This document shows, one piece after another, positions 61,670 to 64,000 of a DNA stretch of 64,000 nt. The notes beneath the pieces were generated by a model. It was not told the DNA's origin, did no database searches, and saw nothing but the letters and a program-made list of their open reading frames with translations. A program made the translations under genes and the position numbers. The stretch comes from Sphingobium sp. (lineage in GTDB: Bacteria > Pseudomonadota > Alphaproteobacteria > Sphingomonadales > Sphingomonadaceae): positions 2,892,769-2,956,768 of the forward strand of contig CP136575.1 of the NCBI GenBank assembly GCA_035196065.1. Direction: 5' to 3'. Position 1 is the stretch's first letter. Each line of letters begins with the position of its first letter.

Positions 61670-64000
61670 TGAGCCGCGCTCCTTCAGGATCATAAAAGAC
61701 CATTGTGCTGACCTTAGCCTTATATGTTTTGTCCGGCATCGGGATGTAAAGCGTCTCGCCCATTTTGTCGCGCCCGCCCGCCACAAGCGCAAGCGCAACC
61801 GACCGTCCCAGAGCCTCGCTCCAATAGGATGAGGTGACATGGCCGATCATTGTCATCGGGATTGCCTGTTTGGGATCGGCTACAATTTGTGCGCCTTCCT
61901 CCAGAACGATGTTCGGATCTTCAGTCAACAGCCCAACAAGCTGCTTGCGTCCGCCAGCAACGATATCAGGACGGGCGAGGGAGCGCTTGCCGACGAAATC
62001 CGGCTTTTTCTTGCCCACTGCCCAATCGAGGCCTGCGTCCTGCGGCGTCACCGTGCCATCGGTATCTTGCCCGACAATGATGAAGCCTTTTTCCGCGCGC
62101 AGCACATGCATCGCCTCGGTGCCATAGGGCGTGATGCCATATTGTGCGCCTTCGGCCATCAACCGTTCCCATAGCGCGCGGCCATAGGCGGTAGGCACAT
62201 TGATTTCGAAACCCAATTCCCCGGTGAAGCTCACGCGGAACAGGCGGGTCGGTATTCCGCAGATCGTTCCTTCGCGGATCGCCATATGCGGGAAAGCTTC
62301 GGCGGAAAGATCAATTCCCTCCACCAGCGGCTCCAACAGCTTGCGCGCCATCGGCCCTTGCAAAGCGATTACCGCATATTGCTCGGTCGTACTGGTCAGC
62401 CAGACATTCAGGTCGGGCCATTCGGTCTGGAGATAATCCTCCATCATGTTGAGCACCCGCGCCGCGCCGCCCGTTGTCGTGGTCAGGTGGAAGCGGTCAG
62501 TGGCCAGGCGCGCCGACACGCCGTCATCCGTGATGAAACCATCCTCTTTGAGCAAAAGCCCATAGCGGCATCGCCCGGGTTCAAGAGCCTTCCAGGGGTT
62601 GGTGTACATGCGGTTGAGAAACTCGGCCGCATCGGGCCCGACCACTTCGATCTTGCCCAAGGTCGAGGCATCGAAAATTCCCACATTGTTGCGCACCGCA
62701 ACGCACTCGCGGTTTACCGCTGCGTGCATATCCTCGCCGGCTTGCGGAAAGTATCGGGCGCGCCGCCACTGCGCGACCAGTTCGAAGACTGCGCCATTTT
62801 CTTCCGCCCAGCGATCGATATTGGTTGTGCGCGTTGCCTGAAACAGCGGCCCCTTCGCATGACCCGCCAACGCCCCAAAGGTCTGTGGCGTATAGGGCGG
62901 ACGAAAGGTGGTAAGACCAATATCGACCACGGGCTTTGCCAGTGCCGAAGATGCAATCTGCAGGCCGTTGAGATTGGATGTCTTGCCCTGATCGGTCGCC
63001 ATGCCATTGGTGGTGTAGCGCTTGATATGCTCAATCGAGCGGAACCCTTCGCGCACGGCAAGATGAATATCCTTGGCGGTCACATCATTCTGGAAGTCAA
63101 CAAAGGCCTTGATCCGTGCCGGGTCTTTCGGGGTCGGCAACATATCGATCACTTCGCCATCGCCGAAATTCCAAGCCCCTGCGCAAGCCCCGACGCAGCG
63201 AACATTTTCATTGGGCTGATCGGGCACATAGGCACCCAAATCATCGCGCCATTTCAGCGTGCCCTTGCTGTGCGACCAGAGATGCACGCTTGGCGTCCAG
63301 CCGCCTGCCATCAGCAGCGCGTCACAGGCGATTTTCTGTCGATTGGAACCAGAGGTAGATGCAACCTCAATGCTTTTAACAGAATGGCGTCCGGCAACGC
63401 CGATCACGGCAGCGCCAAGCTCTACCCGAATATCGAGTTCTGCAGCAGCCTTGATCAACGATGGATCGACGTCGGCCCGCACATCGATGATTGCCGCGAT
63501 CCCTGCGCCGGCTTTTGCCAACGCGAAGACATCATGCCAGCCACTGTCATGCACAGCCATTAATGCGACGGATTTGCCGACCGCAACGCCATAACGGTTG
63601 GCGAATACTTTGGCGGCAGAGGAAAGCATCACGCCGGGCGTGTCATTGCCTTCGAACACCAAGGGCCGCTCAATCGCACCTTGAGCCAGGATCACTTCGC
63701 CTGCTCTTATCCGCCACAACTTTTCGCGCGGCGTATCACCCGCGTCGGGCAGATGATCGGTCAGCCTTTCAACCGCGCCAATGAAATTGTCATGAAAATA
63801 GCCGAAAGCGGTGGTCCGGGTCAGGATGGTGACATTGGTCGCTTCCTTCAGCGCTTTCATGCTGCGCTCCAACCACGCCCAAAGCGACGGGTCAGCCAGG
63901 GCGCCGCCCCCTGCTTCACTCTGCTCGTCAATAAGCATGACCCGCTTGTTGGTCGACGCAGCTTCGAGCGCAGCATCAATGCCGGCAGGCCCGGCACCGA
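61662..64000 (-). CDS. soxA: Sarcosine oxidase alpha subunit (second copy, 5' end beyond window)
   Basis: About 779 codons of an open frame running off the right edge; the first visible residues are GAGPAGIDAALEA of the NAD-binding fold, so the N-terminal ferredoxin-like domain is outside. The middle carries KRYTTNGMATDQGKTSNL and TFRPPYTPQTFGALAG, and the C-terminus the GcvT-like folate domain (LNRMYTNPWKALEPGRCRYG; YVLRAEKGFII-like MHVLRAEKGFII). The blocks match the soxA at 49546. soxB and soxD are expected just outside the window, giving a second complete sarcosine oxidase. Confidence 0.94.
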   Translation of the reverse strand, partial: GAGPAGIDAALEAASTNKRVMLIDEQSEAGGGALADPSLWAWLERSMKALKEATNVTILTRTTAFGYFHDNFIGAVERLTDHLPDAGDTPREKLWRIRAGEVILAQGAIERPLVFEGNDTPGVMLSSAAKVFANRYGVAVGKSVALMAVHDSGWHDVFALAKAGAGIAAIIDVRADVDPSLIKAAAELDIRVELGAAVIGVAGRHSVKSIEVASTSGSNRQKIACDALLMAGGWTPSVHLWSHSKGTLKWRDDLGAYVPDQPNENVRCVGACAGAWNFGDGEVIDMLPTPKDPARIKAFVDFQNDVTAKDIHLAVREGFRSIEHIKRYTTNGMATDQGKTSNLNGLQIASSALAKPVVDIGLTTFRPPYTPQTFGALAGHAKGPLFQATRTTNIDRWAEENGAVFELVAQWRRARYFPQAGEDMHAAVNRECVAVRNNVGIFDASTLGKIEVVGPDAAEFLNRMYTNPWKALEPGRCRYGLLLKEDGFITDDGVSARLATDRFHLTTTTGGAARVLNMMEDYLQTEWPDLNVWLTSTTEQYAVIALQGPMARKLLEPLVEGIDLSAEAFPHMAIREGTICGIPTRLFRVSFTGELGFEINVPTAYGRALWERLMAEGAQYGITPYGTEAMHVLRAEKGFIIVGQDTDGTVTPQDAGLDWAVGKKKPDFVGKRSLARPDIVAGGRKQLVGLLTEDPNIVLEEGAQIVADPKQAIPMTMIGHVTSSYWSEALGRSVALALVAGGRDKMGETLYIPMPDKTYKAKVSTMVFYDPEGARLNV

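Noticed and set aside
61670-61840. 57-codon extension of the second soxG
   Set aside because: It is inside soxA in another frame; the ATG at 61669 gives a normal SoxG.
62286-63563. 425-codon open frame on the plus strand
   Set aside because: Antisense to the second soxA; residue pattern mirrors it and no domain is seen.
1-64000. CRISPR array, insertion sequence, tRNA or rRNA
   Set aside because: No regularly spaced repeats, transposase, terminal inverted repeats with target duplication, cloverleaf or rRNA-like stretch was seen in reading the window.

Overview
The window looks like a chromosomal segment of an alphaproteobacterium of the Sphingomonadales. The grounds are two TonB-dependent receptors with the sphingomonad-style IVVTAQKREQNLQDVP plug start, a TPR-sulfotransferase beside one of them, uptake by TonB receptors plus secondary carriers with no ABC importer in view, and a moderately high-GC, very compact layout with many ATGA stop/start overlaps. 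This placement is inferred from gene style; no 16S or marker gene is present. I saw no tRNA, rRNA, insertion sequence, phage gene or CRISPR array.

The theme is oxidative removal of N-methyl groups and disposal of the released one-carbon units. There are three Rieske oxygenases of the betaine-demethylase type (one cut by the left edge), two dimethylglycine/sarcosine dehydrogenase-like flavoproteins, one complete heterotetrameric sarcosine oxidase set (soxBDAG), part of a second one (soxA and soxG, running off the right edge), an opine-oxidase-like flavoprotein pair, a BCCT betaine/choline carrier and a choline-dehydrogenase-like GMC enzyme.

Layout: 1-2199 (+), Rieske fragment and PYROXD2-like oxidoreductase; 2257-5978 (-), amino-acid permease and TonB receptor; 6231-9444, LplT-like MFS protein, a small membrane protein and a class III aminotransferase behind a 405-base regulatory gap; 9441-16618 (-), four-gene demethylation operon (two DMGDH-like, Rieske, MDR reductase); 16776-21620 (+), SDR, acyltransferase, SnoaL-like/GNAT/nitrilase set, and a 3-hydroxyisobutyrate-dehydrogenase-like gene; 21617-33062 (-), LysR, then GMC, enolase-superfamily enzyme, ALDH, MFS, TPR-sulfotransferase and TonB receptor; 33313-41931 (+), C1 operon purU-frmA-fdsG-fdsB-hmt-fdsA-fdsD-fdhD; 41888-42904 (-), LysR; 42975-52765 (+), eight-gene operon Rieske-PLP lyase-oxA-oxB-soxB-soxD-soxA-soxG; 52762-56545, hydrolase/LysR and a divergent POT carrier; 56549-64000 (-), soxA-soxG-BCCT-GMC-FAD oxidoreductase.

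Proposed logic (inference): quaternary amines enter by TonB receptors and BCCT/APC/MFS carriers. Rieske enzymes remove the first methyl as formaldehyde, handled by the glutathione route (FrmA). DMGDH-like and Sox enzymes remove later methyls onto tetrahydrofolate. PurU returns formyl-THF to formate, and FdsGBA oxidises formate to CO2 with NADH gain. FolD, S-formylglutathione hydrolase and the Rieske reductase partner are not in the window. The least familiar parts are the 42975-52765 operon, where a Cys/Met-type PLP enzyme and an opine-oxidase-like pair sit between a Rieske demethylase and sarcosine oxidase, and the homocysteine methyltransferase inserted into the formate dehydrogenase operon.
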